A DNA stretch of 64,000 nucleotides from Allobosea sp. AAP35 (GCF_001295925.1 NZ_LJHQ01000045.1:50815-114814); one strand, 5' to 3'. Shown: positions 8,128-16,919, numbered from the stretch's first letter. Translations and numbers: made by a program. The notes: generated by a model not told the origin, from the sequence alone.

Positions 8128-8647
8128 ACCCGGCGAAGCCGCGAACCTGGTTCTGTGGCGCGCCTACGTCCCGCGCTGGTCTTACCTGCCGCTGTCGGGC
8201 GTAGGCGCGGCGCGTTTCGGCGGTCGCTGGAACCGGATGGGCCGCCCTTGCCTCTATGCCGCCTGCGAACTTTCAAGCGCCTGGGCGGAATACAACCAGG
8301 GCTTCGTGCAGCATCCCGCTTTGATTGCGCAGCTTGAGGTCCAACGGGTTCGGCTCTTCGATCTGACCCTTCCGGAAGCCCTGGAGGCAGCAGGCGCGGC
8401 GCCCGACATCCATCGCATCGCCTGGCGCGCCGAACTCGACGCCGGACGAGAGCCCGCGACCCATATTGTGGCAGAAAATATCGAGACGGCGGGGTGGGAC
8501 GGCGTGATCTACCCCTCATTCATGTCGCCCGGTGGCCGCTGCGTCGCCCTTTGGCGATGGAACGCCGGCGCGGGCGACGCCCGGGTTTCCGTCATCGACC
8601 CTGAGCAGCGCCTGCCGACAAGCCCGGCTTCATGGCACGAACCATAA
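8114..8647 (+). CDS. RES-domain toxin (NAD+-targeting)
   Basis: RES-domain protein of 177 residues. The family includes MbcT, which degrades NAD+, and ParT, which ADP-ribosylates targets. Conserved features seen are LWRAYVPRW near the N terminus, GAARFGGRWNRMGRPCLYAA (Arg, Gly-Arg-Trp-Asn and Tyr of the active-site region) and a central acidic/serine segment SSAWAEY. GTG at 8114 overlaps the antitoxin end. No better start is evident. Length is normal, so the toxin appears intact. The exact chemistry (NAD+ hydrolysis, phosphorolysis or ADP-ribosylation) cannot be chosen from sequence. Confidence 0.88.
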   Translation: MSIPEPGEAANLVLWRAYVPRWSYLPLSGVGAARFGGRWNRMGRPCLYAACELSSAWAEYNQGFVQHPALIAQLEVQRVRLFDLTLPEALEAAGAAPDIHRIAWRAELDAGREPATHIVAENIETAGWDGVIYPSFMSPGGRCVALWRWNAGAGDARVSVIDPEQRLPTSPASWHEP

Positions 8648-8676
8648 CGTGAGTGTCAGCCGCGCGGTGTGTACTC

Positions 8677-9618
8677 TCACCCGCCCACCTTCACCGGCCT
8701 CGCCGGGCCCTGCACCGCCGGGAGCGACTTCAGATACTCCGCCATCGCCTGGCGGTCGGCCTCGGGCAGTTGCGCCGTGTTGCGCACCACCGCCGCCATC
8801 GTGCCGCCGACGCTGTCGTATTCGGGCGTGAAACCGCTCTTGAGCAGTTCGGCGATCTCGGCCTTTGACCACTTGGCGAGCCCGCTATCAGCCTGGGTGA
8901 TGTTGGGCACGAAGCCCCTGCCCTCGGGATCAGGCCCGCCGGCAAAGCGCGTCGCCTGGACGATGGCGCCCAGCGCATTGCGGTTGGAGTGGCATTCGGC
9001 GCAGTGTCCCGGCCCGTTCACCAGATAGGCCCCGCGATTCCACTCCTCGCTCTTCGTGGGATCGGGCACGAAGGACGCGCCTTCGAAGAACAGAAGCTTC
9101 CAGCCGCCGACGATGCGGCGGATGTTGAACGGGAACGGCAACTCATGCGCCGGCGCCCGGCCCTCGACGGGGTTGAGCGTGCGGATATAGGCCAGGAGAT
9201 CGGCGAGCGCCTTGGGCGGCATCAGGCGATAGGAGGTATAGGGAAAAGCCGGATAATAGTGCTGCCCCTGCGGCGAGACGCCCGCCGCCATCGCATCGAC
9301 AAAATCCTGCACACCCCAATTGCCGATGCCGTCGCGCGTATGCGGCGAAATGTTGGGGGCATGGAAGGTGCCGAAGGGCGAACCCAGCGCCAGACCACCG
9401 CCGAGTCTGAGCTTGTCGTCCTGGTTGGGCGTGGCGTGACAGGAAGCGCAGCCGCCCGCCGCAAACAGCAGCCTGCCATTGTCGAGATCGGGCGTGCCCA
9501 GCGTTCCGATCTCCGGAGACGGCGAGACGATGCGCGGATCGGTGAGGACATAAAAGCCAGCGAATGCGACGGTCGCCAACAGGAGGAGGGTGACCAGCAG
9601 ACGGCGCAGACGCAGCAT
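8677..9618 (-). CDS. Membrane-anchored diheme cytochrome c
   Basis: Periplasmic electron carrier, 313 residues. Residues 5-25 form one hydrophobic N-terminal segment, either a signal anchor or an uncleaved signal. Two CxxCH heme sites are present: CASCH at 57-61 and CAECH near 205-209. Each is followed by a cytochrome c fold with a candidate Met ligand. The organisation resembles the cytochrome subunit of membrane alcohol dehydrogenases and of cytochrome-linked molybdenum hydroxylases. It is the last gene in the same-strand run that starts with a TRAP transporter and includes a molybdenum hydroxylase large subunit, so it may accept electrons from that enzyme. That link is inferred. Confidence 0.87.
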   Translation of the reverse strand: MLRLRRLLVTLLLLATVAFAGFYVLTDPRIVSPSPEIGTLGTPDLDNGRLLFAAGGCASCHATPNQDDKLRLGGGLALGSPFGTFHAPNISPHTRDGIGNWGVQDFVDAMAAGVSPQGQHYYPAFPYTSYRLMPPKALADLLAYIRTLNPVEGRAPAHELPFPFNIRRIVGGWKLLFFEGASFVPDPTKSEEWNRGAYLVNGPGHCAECHSNRNALGAIVQATRFAGGPDPEGRGFVPNITQADSGLAKWSKAEIAELLKSGFTPEYDSVGGTMAAVVRNTAQLPEADRQAMAEYLKSLPAVQGPARPVKVGG

Positions 9619-9720
9619 GTCAGTTCTTCCCCGAGGCGTCGATCAGGCGCGGATCAGCCGCGCGATGGATACGTTGATAACGCATCCCGCACTGGAAAGC
9701 TCCCGCCCGGCCGCATGCGG

Positions 9721-9746
9721 GCGGACGCCCCCCGGAGGCCGTCCGC
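9721..9746 (-). terminator. Hairpin after the c556-like cytochrome gene
   Basis: GCGGACG (9721-9727) pairs perfectly with CGTCCGC (9740-9746) around a GC-rich loop, 38 bases downstream of the cytochrome stop on the minus strand. There is no U-run, so it could be a processing or attenuation hairpin within the cluster. Confidence 0.3.
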
Positions 9747-9783
9747 TCGCCATCATGCCGAGCGGCGACATGCGCAGCCGCAC

Positions 9784-10215
9784 TCACTTCTTGATGCGAT
9801 AGACCTCGTGGCAGGAGCCGCAGTTCTTGGTGACGTTGCCGAAGGCCGTGCGGAAGCCGGCCAGGTCCGTCGCAGCGCCGACGGCAGCGGCGTCCGTCTC
9901 GAATTTGACGAAGGCGGCTTTGAAGCCGGCCTGATCTTCCCAGATCTTCGGAGCGGCCGTGGTTTCGCCGCCGGTCTTGGCGCTGTCGGGATAGAGACCC
10001 GGCACCTTCTTGGCCGCGTCGATATAGACCTTGGCGATGGCCTGGGCCTTCGCCGCCTCGAACGGCGCCTCGCCCTTGGCGATCGCCGCGCCGTCGCGCG
10101 TGGCTCCACCGACGGCTTTCATCGCGTTGCGGCGTTCGGTGATCGGGTCGGACTGGGCGAGGACGGCGGTGATGCCCAGTCCCAGAACGGCGGCGACAGC
10201 GATGGTGCGGATCAT
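9784..10215 (-). CDS. Cytochrome c'/c556-family protein
   Basis: Small periplasmic monoheme cytochrome, 143 residues. The signal peptide MIRTIAVAAVLGLGITAVLA is followed by the usual four-helix region and a C-terminal heme site CGSCH (132-136), the arrangement of cytochrome c' and c556. The segment ITERRNAMKAVGG near residue 25 matches the first helix of the family. Function in the family ranges from electron transfer to NO or stress binding. It sits between the molybdenum hydroxylase subunit (129 bases upstream) and the diheme cytochrome, all on one strand, suggesting shared use. Which partner it serves is not shown by sequence. Confidence 0.87.
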   Translation of the reverse strand: MIRTIAVAAVLGLGITAVLAQSDPITERRNAMKAVGGATRDGAAIAKGEAPFEAAKAQAIAKVYIDAAKKVPGLYPDSAKTGGETTAAPKIWEDQAGFKAAFVKFETDAAAVGAATDLAGFRTAFGNVTKNCGSCHEVYRIKK

Positions 10216-10344
10216 GGCGCTTCCCTAAGAGTTCGGTCGCCGGAGTGGCGCCGATTGGAACCATTCCAGATCAACCGATCCCAACGTCGGCGCCAAGTGC
10301 CATTCGCGTGAGCAGTCTTGCGGCGACGCAAGGCTACCCTTGCG

Positions 10345-12654
10345 TCAGAGCCGATACCCCGCCTCCTTCAGCGCGTTGAACACCTTGAGCGGCGTCGCCG
10401 GCATGTCGATCGCCTTGATGCCCGCAGCCCGGTCGAGCGCATCGACCATTGCGTTCATCACCGCCGGGCAGGCCCCGATCGCACCGGCCTCGCCCGCGCC
10501 CTTCACACCCAGCGCATTCGTGACGCAGCGCACATTGCGCGTCTCGAAATGGAAGTTGGGGATGTCGATGGCGCGCGGCAGCGCATAATCCATGAAGGTC
10601 GCCGTCAGCATCTGGCCCGACGAATCGAACTTGATCTCCTCCATCAACGCCTGGCCGATGCCCTGCGCCGCGCCGCCATGGACCTGGCCCTGCAGCATGA
10701 TCGGGTTCAGCGTCATGCCGAAATCGTCGACCACGACATAGTTGACGATCTCGGTCGCGCCCGTCTGCGGATCGACTTCGAGCTCGCAGACATGGGTGCC
10801 GTTCGGATAGGTCGCCTCCGGCGGCTGCCAGCTCTGATGAACGCGCAGCATCGCCGTCGTCGCGCCCGGCAGCGCGGCGATGGCAGCGAGGTCGAGCGCC
10901 TTGTCGGTGCCGACGACGCGGACCGCCCCATCGACGATCTCGAGATCGCCGATGCCGGCCTCGAGTTTCTCGGAGGCGAGCTGCTTCAGATTGTCCGACA
11001 GGATCGCGGTGGCCTTGTCGAGCGCCGCGCCGCCGACCGGAATCGAGCGCGAGCCGCCGGTGCCCGAGCCGGTCTCGACCTTGTCGGTGTCGCCCTGGAT
11101 CACGCGGATGCGGTCCATCGGAATGTCGAGATGCTGCGAGACGAGCTGCGAATAGGCGGTCTCATGGCCCTGCCCGTTCGACTGCGTGCCGATCAGAACG
11201 GTGACCATGCCGTCCTTCTCCAGGATCACCGTCGAGCTTTCCGGCCCGCCGCCGCCGCAGGCCTCAATATAGCTCGCCATGCCGATGCCGCGGATCTTGC
11301 CAGCCTTGTTGGCGGCCTTCAGCCGGGCCTTGAAGCCGTTCCAATCCGCCACCTCCATGGCGCGGCGCATATGCCCCTCGAACTCGCCGGAGTCATAGAC
11401 GGGCCCGGTCTGCGTCTTGTGCGGCATCTCGGTCGGCTTGACGAAGTTGAGCGCACGCACCGCATCGGGCGTCTTGCCCGTCTCGCGTGCAATGGCATCG
11501 ACCAGCCGCTCGATCAGATAGGCAGCCTCCGGCCGGCCGGCGCCGCGATAGGCATCGACCGCCATGGTGTTGGTCAGCACGCCGCGGAAGCGCACATGCA
11601 CGGCGGGGATGCTGTAGCAGCCCGGCGTCATCGTCGTGCCGACCCAGGGGATGAAGGGCCCATATTGCGAGAGATAGGCGCCCATCTCAGCCGCCAGATC
11701 GACCTTGAGGCCGATGAACTTGCCGCGCTTGTCCAGCGCCATCGTGGCGGTGGCGAGATTGGCGCGGCCATGGGTGTCGGCCAGGAAATGCTCCGTCCGG
11801 TCCGCCACCCAGCGCACCGGGCGCTTCAGCTTCTCGGCCGCGACCATCGTCAGCGGGTATTCGCGGTACATGAAGATCTTGGTGCCGAAACCGCCGCCGA
11901 CATCGGGCGTCACCACACGGATGCGCGAAGGATCGACCTTCAGGATGCTCTTGGCGAGGATGTCGCGCGTGCCGTGGCTGCCCTGGCTGCCGAGCGTCAA
12001 GGTCCAGCGCTGCGTCGGCTTGTCATATTCTGCGATGCAGGCGCGCGTTTCCATATAGTTGGAGGCGAGCCGGTTGTTGACGATCGTGACCGAAACCGTG
12101 CGGTCGGCCCCGGCGAAGGCGGCGTCGGTCTTTGCCTTGTCGCCCTGCTGCCCTTCGAACGCGACATTGCCCGGCCGGTCCGGCCAGATCTGCGGCGCCT
12201 TGGGGTCAAGCGCCTCCTCGATGCCGGTGACCGAAGGCAGGCTCTCCCACTCGATCTCGATCGCCTCGGCGGCGTCGCGAGCCTGGTCCAGCGTCTCCGC
12301 GACGATGAAGGCCACCGCCTCGCCGACGTGGCGCACGATGTTCATCGGCAGCACGGGCACGGGCAGCGGCGTCACCGGCTCGCCCGAGACCGTCTTGATC
12401 AGGCCCTTGCAGGGCAGATCGCCGAGATGGGCGACATCCTCGCCGGTCAGGATCAGCTTGACCCCCTTCATCGCGCGCGCCGCCTGCTTGTCGCGGATGG
12501 TGAAGGTGGCATGGGCATATTGCGAGCGCAGGACGAAGGCATGCAGCGCGCCTTCGACGGCCGTGTCATCGGTGTAGCGACCCGTGCCGGTCGTCAGGCG
12601 CTGGTCCTCGACCCGGCGCACCGGCTGGCCAAATCCGAATTTCATGGGGCGCAT
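10345..12654 (-). CDS. Xanthine dehydrogenase-family molybdopterin-binding (large) subunit, CoxL form II-like
   Basis: Large Mo-cofactor subunit of a molybdenum hydroxylase, 769 residues, cytoplasmic by absence of a signal peptide. An N-terminal a/b hammerhead domain (about 15-125) is followed by two molybdopterin-binding domains. The active-site loop reads AYRGAGRPE (near residue 365), the form II signature, not the AYxCSFR of true CO dehydrogenase. GAGEAGAIG near residue 718 carries the catalytic Glu. Substrate is therefore probably an aldehyde, N-heterocycle or related compound. The usual FAD and 2Fe-2S subunits are not adjacent. Neighbours are a rhodanese upstream and two cytochromes c downstream. 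ATG at 12654 is used; a second ATG at 12645 is possible. Confidence 0.88.
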   Translation of the reverse strand: MRPMKFGFGQPVRRVEDQRLTTGTGRYTDDTAVEGALHAFVLRSQYAHATFTIRDKQAARAMKGVKLILTGEDVAHLGDLPCKGLIKTVSGEPVTPLPVPVLPMNIVRHVGEAVAFIVAETLDQARDAAEAIEIEWESLPSVTGIEEALDPKAPQIWPDRPGNVAFEGQQGDKAKTDAAFAGADRTVSVTIVNNRLASNYMETRACIAEYDKPTQRWTLTLGSQGSHGTRDILAKSILKVDPSRIRVVTPDVGGGFGTKIFMYREYPLTMVAAEKLKRPVRWVADRTEHFLADTHGRANLATATMALDKRGKFIGLKVDLAAEMGAYLSQYGPFIPWVGTTMTPGCYSIPAVHVRFRGVLTNTMAVDAYRGAGRPEAAYLIERLVDAIARETGKTPDAVRALNFVKPTEMPHKTQTGPVYDSGEFEGHMRRAMEVADWNGFKARLKAANKAGKIRGIGMASYIEACGGGGPESSTVILEKDGMVTVLIGTQSNGQGHETAYSQLVSQHLDIPMDRIRVIQGDTDKVETGSGTGGSRSIPVGGAALDKATAILSDNLKQLASEKLEAGIGDLEIVDGAVRVVGTDKALDLAAIAALPGATTAMLRVHQSWQPPEATYPNGTHVCELEVDPQTGATEIVNYVVVDDFGMTLNPIMLQGQVHGGAAQGIGQALMEEIKFDSSGQMLTATFMDYALPRAIDIPNFHFETRNVRCVTNALGVKGAGEAGAIGACPAVMNAMVDALDRAAGIKAIDMPATPLKVFNALKEAGYRL

Positions 12655-12771
12655 GGTCGGTATCCTTCAGAAGAGGTCGAACGAAAGACTGGAACAGGAT
12701 CGAAGTTGCGTCAGCCCCGGCAAATGGCGTGCCGCGATGCGCCGGGCGCAAGGCGAAGGATCGGGTCGCGC

Positions 12772-13086
12772 TCAGGTTGCGACAGGCTCGCCCTGCATCA
12801 CCCAATCCCGGAAGCCGCCGAGATAATGGCTGTCGACGTCGAGCCCGGCCGACTGCGCGAACTCCATCGCCCGCAGCGACCGCACCCCGGCGGCGCATGA
12901 GAGGACGATCCGCTTGCCGGGCTCGTTGGGCAGGTCGGCGGGGTCGAAGCGCGAGAGCGGGCGCGACACCGAGCCCGGAATATGTCCGGCGGCGAATTCA
13001 TGCGGCTCGCGCACATCGACGAGGAGGATCGAGCCGTCGGACAGCCCGGTCTTGATGTCGTCGATGTCGAGATCATTCACGGTCAA
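12772..13086 (-). CDS. Single-domain rhodanese sulfurtransferase
   Basis: Rhodanese-like protein of 104 residues. It has the CH2A-like element LLVDVREPHEFAAGHIPGS and the active-site loop CAAGVRS with catalytic Cys64. It transfers sulfane sulfur through a persulfide. Start is TTG at 13086, supported by GGAG nine bases upstream. A GTG at 13080 is the alternative. It begins 18 bases after the DctM stop and precedes the molybdenum hydroxylase gene, so a role in supplying sulfur to the Mo cofactor is conceivable, but this is inference. No signal peptide is seen, so it should be cytoplasmic. Confidence 0.87.
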   Translation of the reverse strand: MTVNDLDIDDIKTGLSDGSILLVDVREPHEFAAGHIPGSVSRPLSRFDPADLPNEPGKRIVLSCAAGVRSLRAMEFAQSAGLDVDSHYLGGFRDWVMQGEPVAT

Positions 13087-13104
13087 GGCAGCGGCTCCGC
13101 AGTC

Positions 13105-14424
13105 TCACTCCAGCAGCTTCACCAGATAAAGCGTGAGCGCCGGAAATGCCACCATGATGCCGAGCCGGAGAATGTCGGCGGCGACGAAGGGCAGAACGCC
13201 GCGATAGATCCGGGTGATCGGCACGTCGCGCGCCAGCGAGGCGACGACGAAGACGTTGAGCCCGATCGGCGGGCAGGTCATGCCGATGCCGACGACGATC
13301 AGCACGAGGATGCCGAACCAGATCGCGACATCGTCGGCGGGCATGCCGAAATCGAGCGCCATCACGATCGGGAAGAACACCGGCAGCGTCAGCAGGATCA
13401 TGGCCAGTTCGTCCATGACAGCGCCCAGCAGGATATAGATCGCCAGCAAGCCGATCAGGACGGTGTAGGGTGCATATCCGGCCGCCGCGATCATCTCTGC
13501 GGCGGCGGTGGGCACCTGCGTCAGGGCGAGGAAGGCGTTGAAGACCTCGGCGCCAAGCAGGATCGCGAAGATCATCGCCGAGGTCTCGGCCGTCTGCAGG
13601 ATCGCCTGCCCGATGCCTGATAGCCAGAGCGTGCCGCGCAGCACGCCGATCAGCAGCATGACGAAGGCTCCGACCGACGCCCCCTCCGTGGGCGTGAACA
13701 CGCCGCCATAGATGCCGCCGACCACGATGATCGCGACGATCAGCGCCGGAACGACGCCCAGCAGCGGACGGATGCGGTCGCGCCAAGCGACACGCGGCTG
13801 GGCCGGACCCCACTCGGGATGGCGCCGCGTCATCAGCGCGATTGTGACGCAGTAGAACACCGCCGCCATCAGCCCGGGGATCAGCGCCGCCTTGAACAGC
13901 TTGGCGATGTTCTGCTCGGTCGAGATCGCGTAGACGACGAGGATGACGGAGGGCGGGATCAGGATGCCGAGCGTGCCGCCGACCGCCACCACCCCGCAGG
14001 AAAAGCCCGGATCGTAGCGGTAGCGCCGCAGTTCCGGCAGCGCCGCGCGCGAAAAGGTCGCGGTTGTCGCAACCGCCGAGCCGCAGATCGCGCCAAAGCC
14101 GGTGCAGGCTCCGATCACCGCCATGCCAAGCCCGCCGCGCCGATGCCCGACGATCGCCGATGCCGCCTTGAACAGATCGCCCGCCAGCCCGGAACGCTCG
14201 GCGAAGGCGCCCATCAGCACGAAGAGCGGGATCACCGATAGCGTGTAGTTGGCGAAGATCTGGTAAGGCGTGGTGCGGATATAGTTCAGGAACGGATCGA
14301 GCCCGTTGAGCTGGATGTAGCCGACACCGCCGACCAGCATCATCGCCAGCCCAATCGGCAGGCGCAGCGCCATCAGCGCCAGCATGACCGCAAAACCGGT
14401 GGCGGCGATCGCAAAACCGCTCAC
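13105..14424 (-). CDS. dctM: TRAP transporter large permease DctM
   Basis: Large membrane subunit of a tripartite ATP-independent periplasmic transporter, 439 residues, about twelve hydrophobic segments. Typical family stretches are seen, including GFGAICGSAVATTATFSRAA, GGTLGILIPPSVILVVY and GVFTPTEGASVGAF. The true start is GTG at 14424, which overlaps the DctQ stop as GTGA. The frame remains open further upstream inside dctQ, but that part is not membrane-like. It works with DctQ and the periplasmic DctP immediately upstream to import an organic acid using the Na+ gradient. Substrate is not predictable, though the following molybdenum hydroxylase suggests a compound that it could oxidise. 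Confidence 0.92.
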   Translation of the reverse strand: MSGFAIAATGFAVMLALMALRLPIGLAMMLVGGVGYIQLNGLDPFLNYIRTTPYQIFANYTLSVIPLFVLMGAFAERSGLAGDLFKAASAIVGHRRGGLGMAVIGACTGFGAICGSAVATTATFSRAALPELRRYRYDPGFSCGVVAVGGTLGILIPPSVILVVYAISTEQNIAKLFKAALIPGLMAAVFYCVTIALMTRRHPEWGPAQPRVAWRDRIRPLLGVVPALIVAIIVVGGIYGGVFTPTEGASVGAFVMLLIGVLRGTLWLSGIGQAILQTAETSAMIFAILLGAEVFNAFLALTQVPTAAAEMIAAAGYAPYTVLIGLLAIYILLGAVMDELAMILLTLPVFFPIVMALDFGMPADDVAIWFGILVLIVVGIGMTCPPIGLNVFVVASLARDVPITRIYRGVLPFVAADILRLGIMVAFPALTLYLVKLLE

Positions 14425-14927
14425 GCGGGCGCCCTCAAAAGCCGCGCTGCGCTGACGACGGCACAGGCCGCGACCAAAGCCGCGAGCGCCGAGCAGAGCC
14501 CGATCGGCAGGTAGCTCGGGATCTGCAGCACCATGGTGTTCTCGCCGGTGGAGAAGGCGGCGGCCGCGCCAACCGAAAGCCGCCAGGCAACCAGCGCCAT
14601 CACCAGCGCATAGACGATGTCCCAGCCCGCATCGATCCGGCGCTGCCACACAACGGGCAGTTTCAGCGTGAAGGTATCGACGAAGATGTTGCCGCGCCGC
14701 AGCTGGCACCAGGGCAGAAAGCAGAAGGCGGCAAGCGCGGTGGCCATCTGCACCAGTTCGAAATCGCCGGGCACCCCGGCAGCTCCCACGAGATCGCTGC
14801 GCAGCGTCACGCTGATGACGACGACGACCGAAAGCGCGATCAGCAGCGCGCCGCCGAGCAGGGCAATCCCTTGCACTGCCCGGTCGAAGCCCGACGGCGC
14901 GCTGTCCTCACCCTGCTGCCGCGCCAT
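14421..14927 (-). CDS. dctQ: TRAP transporter small permease DctQ
   Basis: Small four-helix membrane subunit of a TRAP transporter, 168 residues. Hydrophobic segments lie at about 20-40, 60-80, 100-120 and 137-160. The motif LPWCQLRRGNIFVDTF in the middle is the usual DctQ signature region. It lies eight bases after dctP and overlaps dctM by GTGA, so dctPQM forms one translation-coupled unit. The protein bridges the binding protein and the large permease. The N-terminal 15 residues are polar and cytoplasmic. Confidence 0.88.
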   Translation of the reverse strand: MARQQGEDSAPSGFDRAVQGIALLGGALLIALSVVVVISVTLRSDLVGAAGVPGDFELVQMATALAAFCFLPWCQLRRGNIFVDTFTLKLPVVWQRRIDAGWDIVYALVMALVAWRLSVGAAAAFSTGENTMVLQIPSYLPIGLCSALAALVAACAVVSAARLLRAPA

Positions 14928-14935
14928 CGTGTCCG

Positions 14936-15988
14936 TCAGGCCGCCTTCTCGTGCTTGGCGAGGGCCGCCCGCGCATCGGCCAGCAACTTCTCGCCGTTCA
15001 GCCCCTTCTCCTTGGTCGTCTTCAGCCAGGTCTCGATCACGGGCTCGGTGGTCTTGCGCCAGCGCGCAGCCTCCGCCTCCTCAAGCACGGTGATGGTGTT
15101 GCCGCGCTTGCGGACCATGTCGGAGACGGCAACCGCCTGCTCGTCCCAGACCTTGCCGGCCATGCCGGCCGCGGCCGCACCGGAATTGCGATCGATGATC
15201 GCCTGCAGATCGGGCGCCAGCGCCGCATATTTCGCCTTGTTCATCGCCAGGATGAAGGTCGCGACATAGAAGGTCGGCGAGCCCGGAATCTCGGTGTGGA
15301 ACTTGACCAGCTCCTGCACCTTCACCGAGGGCACGACCTCCCAGGGGATGACGGCGCCGTCGATGACGCGCTGCGCCAGCGATTCCGGCACCTGCGGCAC
15401 CGGCATGCCGATCGCGTTGGCACCCAGCGCCTTCAGCGCCTCGCCGGCCAGCCGCGTCGGGAAGCGCAGCTTCAGACCCTTGAGGTCTTCCATCGTCTTC
15501 ACCTGCTTGTTGGCATGGATCAGGCCGTGATCATGCGTCCAAAGGCAGATCGGATGAACGTCCTTGAGCTCGTCCTTCAGGTTCTGCTGGGCGTATTCGG
15601 TGAGCGCCAGCGAGTTCGGCAGCGCCCGCTTGTTGGCGACGAAGGGCAGCTCGAACGCCTCTAGCCCCGTAAAGCGGCCCGGCGTATAGCCCGGCAGCGT
15701 CCAGACGATGTCGGCCACGCCGTCGCGCGCCTGGTCGAACAGCTGCGGCGGCGTGCCGCCGAGCTGCATCGAGGGGAAGATGTCGATCTTGATGCGCCCG
15801 TTCGATTCGGCGGCGACCTTGTCGGCCCAGGGCTTCAGGAATCGCGCATGGCCCACCGCGACCGGCGGCAGGAAGTGATGCATCTTCAGCGTCACCTCCT
15901 GCGCATCGGCGCGCGTGGCGCGCAGCACGGCCGGCATGGCCACGGCCGAACCGGCCAGTGTCAGGAATCGACGGCGATCGAATGTCAT
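14936..15988 (-). CDS. dctP: TRAP transporter substrate-binding protein DctP
   Basis: Periplasmic solute receptor of 350 residues. The N terminus MTFDRRRFLTLAGSAVAMPA has a twin-arginine-like signal followed by a cleavage region near ADAQ. The mature part has LKMHHFLPPVA and the DctP family segment GLKLRFPTRLAGEALKALGA, where Arg normally binds a substrate carboxylate. ATG at 15988 has GGAGGG six bases upstream and is chosen over an upstream in-frame start at 16084. It is the first gene of the seven-gene same-strand run that ends with the diheme cytochrome, so its ligand may be the substrate or product of the molybdenum hydroxylase. Confidence 0.9.
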   Translation of the reverse strand: MTFDRRRFLTLAGSAVAMPAVLRATRADAQEVTLKMHHFLPPVAVGHARFLKPWADKVAAESNGRIKIDIFPSMQLGGTPPQLFDQARDGVADIVWTLPGYTPGRFTGLEAFELPFVANKRALPNSLALTEYAQQNLKDELKDVHPICLWTHDHGLIHANKQVKTMEDLKGLKLRFPTRLAGEALKALGANAIGMPVPQVPESLAQRVIDGAVIPWEVVPSVKVQELVKFHTEIPGSPTFYVATFILAMNKAKYAALAPDLQAIIDRNSGAAAAGMAGKVWDEQAVAVSDMVRKRGNTITVLEEAEAARWRKTTEPVIETWLKTTKEKGLNGEKLLADARAALAKHEKAA

Positions 15989-16219
15989 GGCGTCCCTCCA
16001 AGGATCTCGCTTCTGCGATTGTTCTAAGGCGCGCCACGCCCGAGAGGGCGAACGCATCCGCGATGCTTTGGTCGATGATAGCATGTTCGGCGACGGCGTT
16101 TAGACTCCCCATGCACGCTCGCTCAACGTCAAGACGGATCGTTGCCGACGCAACCAATTCCGTCAAGCGCCGGCTGCGGGCGCAGTCAGCGCGACGCGTC
16201 AATTCCCGACGCGACGCCG
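15989..16219. other. Intergenic region with promoter for dctPQM
   Basis: Non-coding stretch between the dctP start and the terminator of the LysM-protein gene. It should contain the promoter of the TRAP cluster. I see GC-rich short inverted repeats but no -10/-35 pair I would defend. Confidence 0.4.
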
Positions 16220-16249
16220 AAAAAAAGCCGCGTCCTGGCGGACGCGGCT
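16220..16249 (-). terminator. Rho-independent terminator of the BON-LysM gene
   Basis: A perfect ten-base stem (16226-16235 with 16240-16249, loop TGGC) is followed on the minus strand by seven T residues (16220-16226). It lies 27 bases past the stop of the LysM protein gene. This is the clearest intrinsic terminator in the window. Confidence 0.92.
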
Positions 16250-16276
16250 CATTCATGTTCAGAATGCGATGGCGGT

Positions 16277-16720
16277 TCAGGCCTTCGGCGGAATGCGCAG
16301 CACCCAACCCGGCTGGATCAAGTCAGGATCCTTGACCGGCGGCGTATTGGCCTTGACGATTTCGGTGTATTTCGCGCCCTGCCCCTTGCCGTAATGCTCT
16401 TCGGCGATCTTCCAGAGCGTGTCGCCCTTCTTCACCGTATAGAACACCGCAGCCGCGACCTCCTTGGTCACGGCGAGCTCGGACTCGACCGAGGCCACGC
16501 CGATGGTGTTGCCGAGCGCGAGGATGATCTTCTCGGCCTCCTCGGTCGACACGGCCTTGCCGGACACCTTGACCTTGTCGCCGTCGATCGAGATCGCGAC
16601 GTCGGACGGCAGCCCGTGGCCCGCCAGCTCCTTCTGCAACTCCTCGGCCGTGGCGGCCTTGGCGGCGCTCGAGCCGAAGATCTTGGCTCCGGCTTCCTTG
16701 ATGAAACTGAACAGACCCAT
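16277..16720 (-). CDS. lysM: BON and LysM domain protein (LysM/Kbp family)
   Basis: Small soluble protein, 147 residues, without a signal peptide. The BON domain covers about 22-88 and the LysM domain about 92-144 (FYTVKKGDTLWKIAEEHYGKG and IQPGWVLRIP). The same architecture is seen in Escherichia coli Kbp (YgaU), a cytoplasmic K+-binding protein induced by osmotic and other stress, and is widely annotated as LysM peptidoglycan-binding protein. ATG at 16720 has AAGGAG at good spacing. It is a single-gene unit with its own terminator. The K+-binding function is by family analogy. Confidence 0.9.
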   Translation of the reverse strand: MGLFSFIKEAGAKIFGSSAAKAATAEELQKELAGHGLPSDVAISIDGDKVKVSGKAVSTEEAEKIILALGNTIGVASVESELAVTKEVAAAVFYTVKKGDTLWKIAEEHYGKGQGAKYTEIVKANTPPVKDPDLIQPGWVLRIPPKA

Positions 16721-16919
16721 GACGATTTTCTCCTTACGTTGGGACTCCCATCAACGACTCTTGAGATGATAAGTTCAAGACGGCGGGCCCTTTTTGCGTA
16801 AAACTTTGTGCTCGGACCGGCTACGCACGAGGTCGTCTGCGAGCCGCCGCGCGGACCGGCCCTTTCGCCGCGCGCTGCGGGCTGTCACAAGCGCTGATCG
16901 AACGATCGATCGGAGCTTT

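Noticed and set aside
10345..12654. Annotation as aerobic CO dehydrogenase CoxL
   Set aside because: The active-site loop is AYRGAGR, not AYxCSFR, and coxS/coxM are not adjacent. Only the broader molybdenum hydroxylase family is supported.
10318..12900. Long open frame of 860 codons on the plus strand opposite the Mo-hydroxylase subunit
   Set aside because: Composition is rich in Arg, Asp and His as expected from reading a GC-rich gene backwards, and it has no family motifs. The minus-strand gene is fully convincing.
13105..14709. Extended DctM start upstream to 14709
   Set aside because: The additional residues are antisense-like and non-hydrophobic and would overlap dctQ by 95 codons. GTG at 14424 with GTGA overlap gives normal length.
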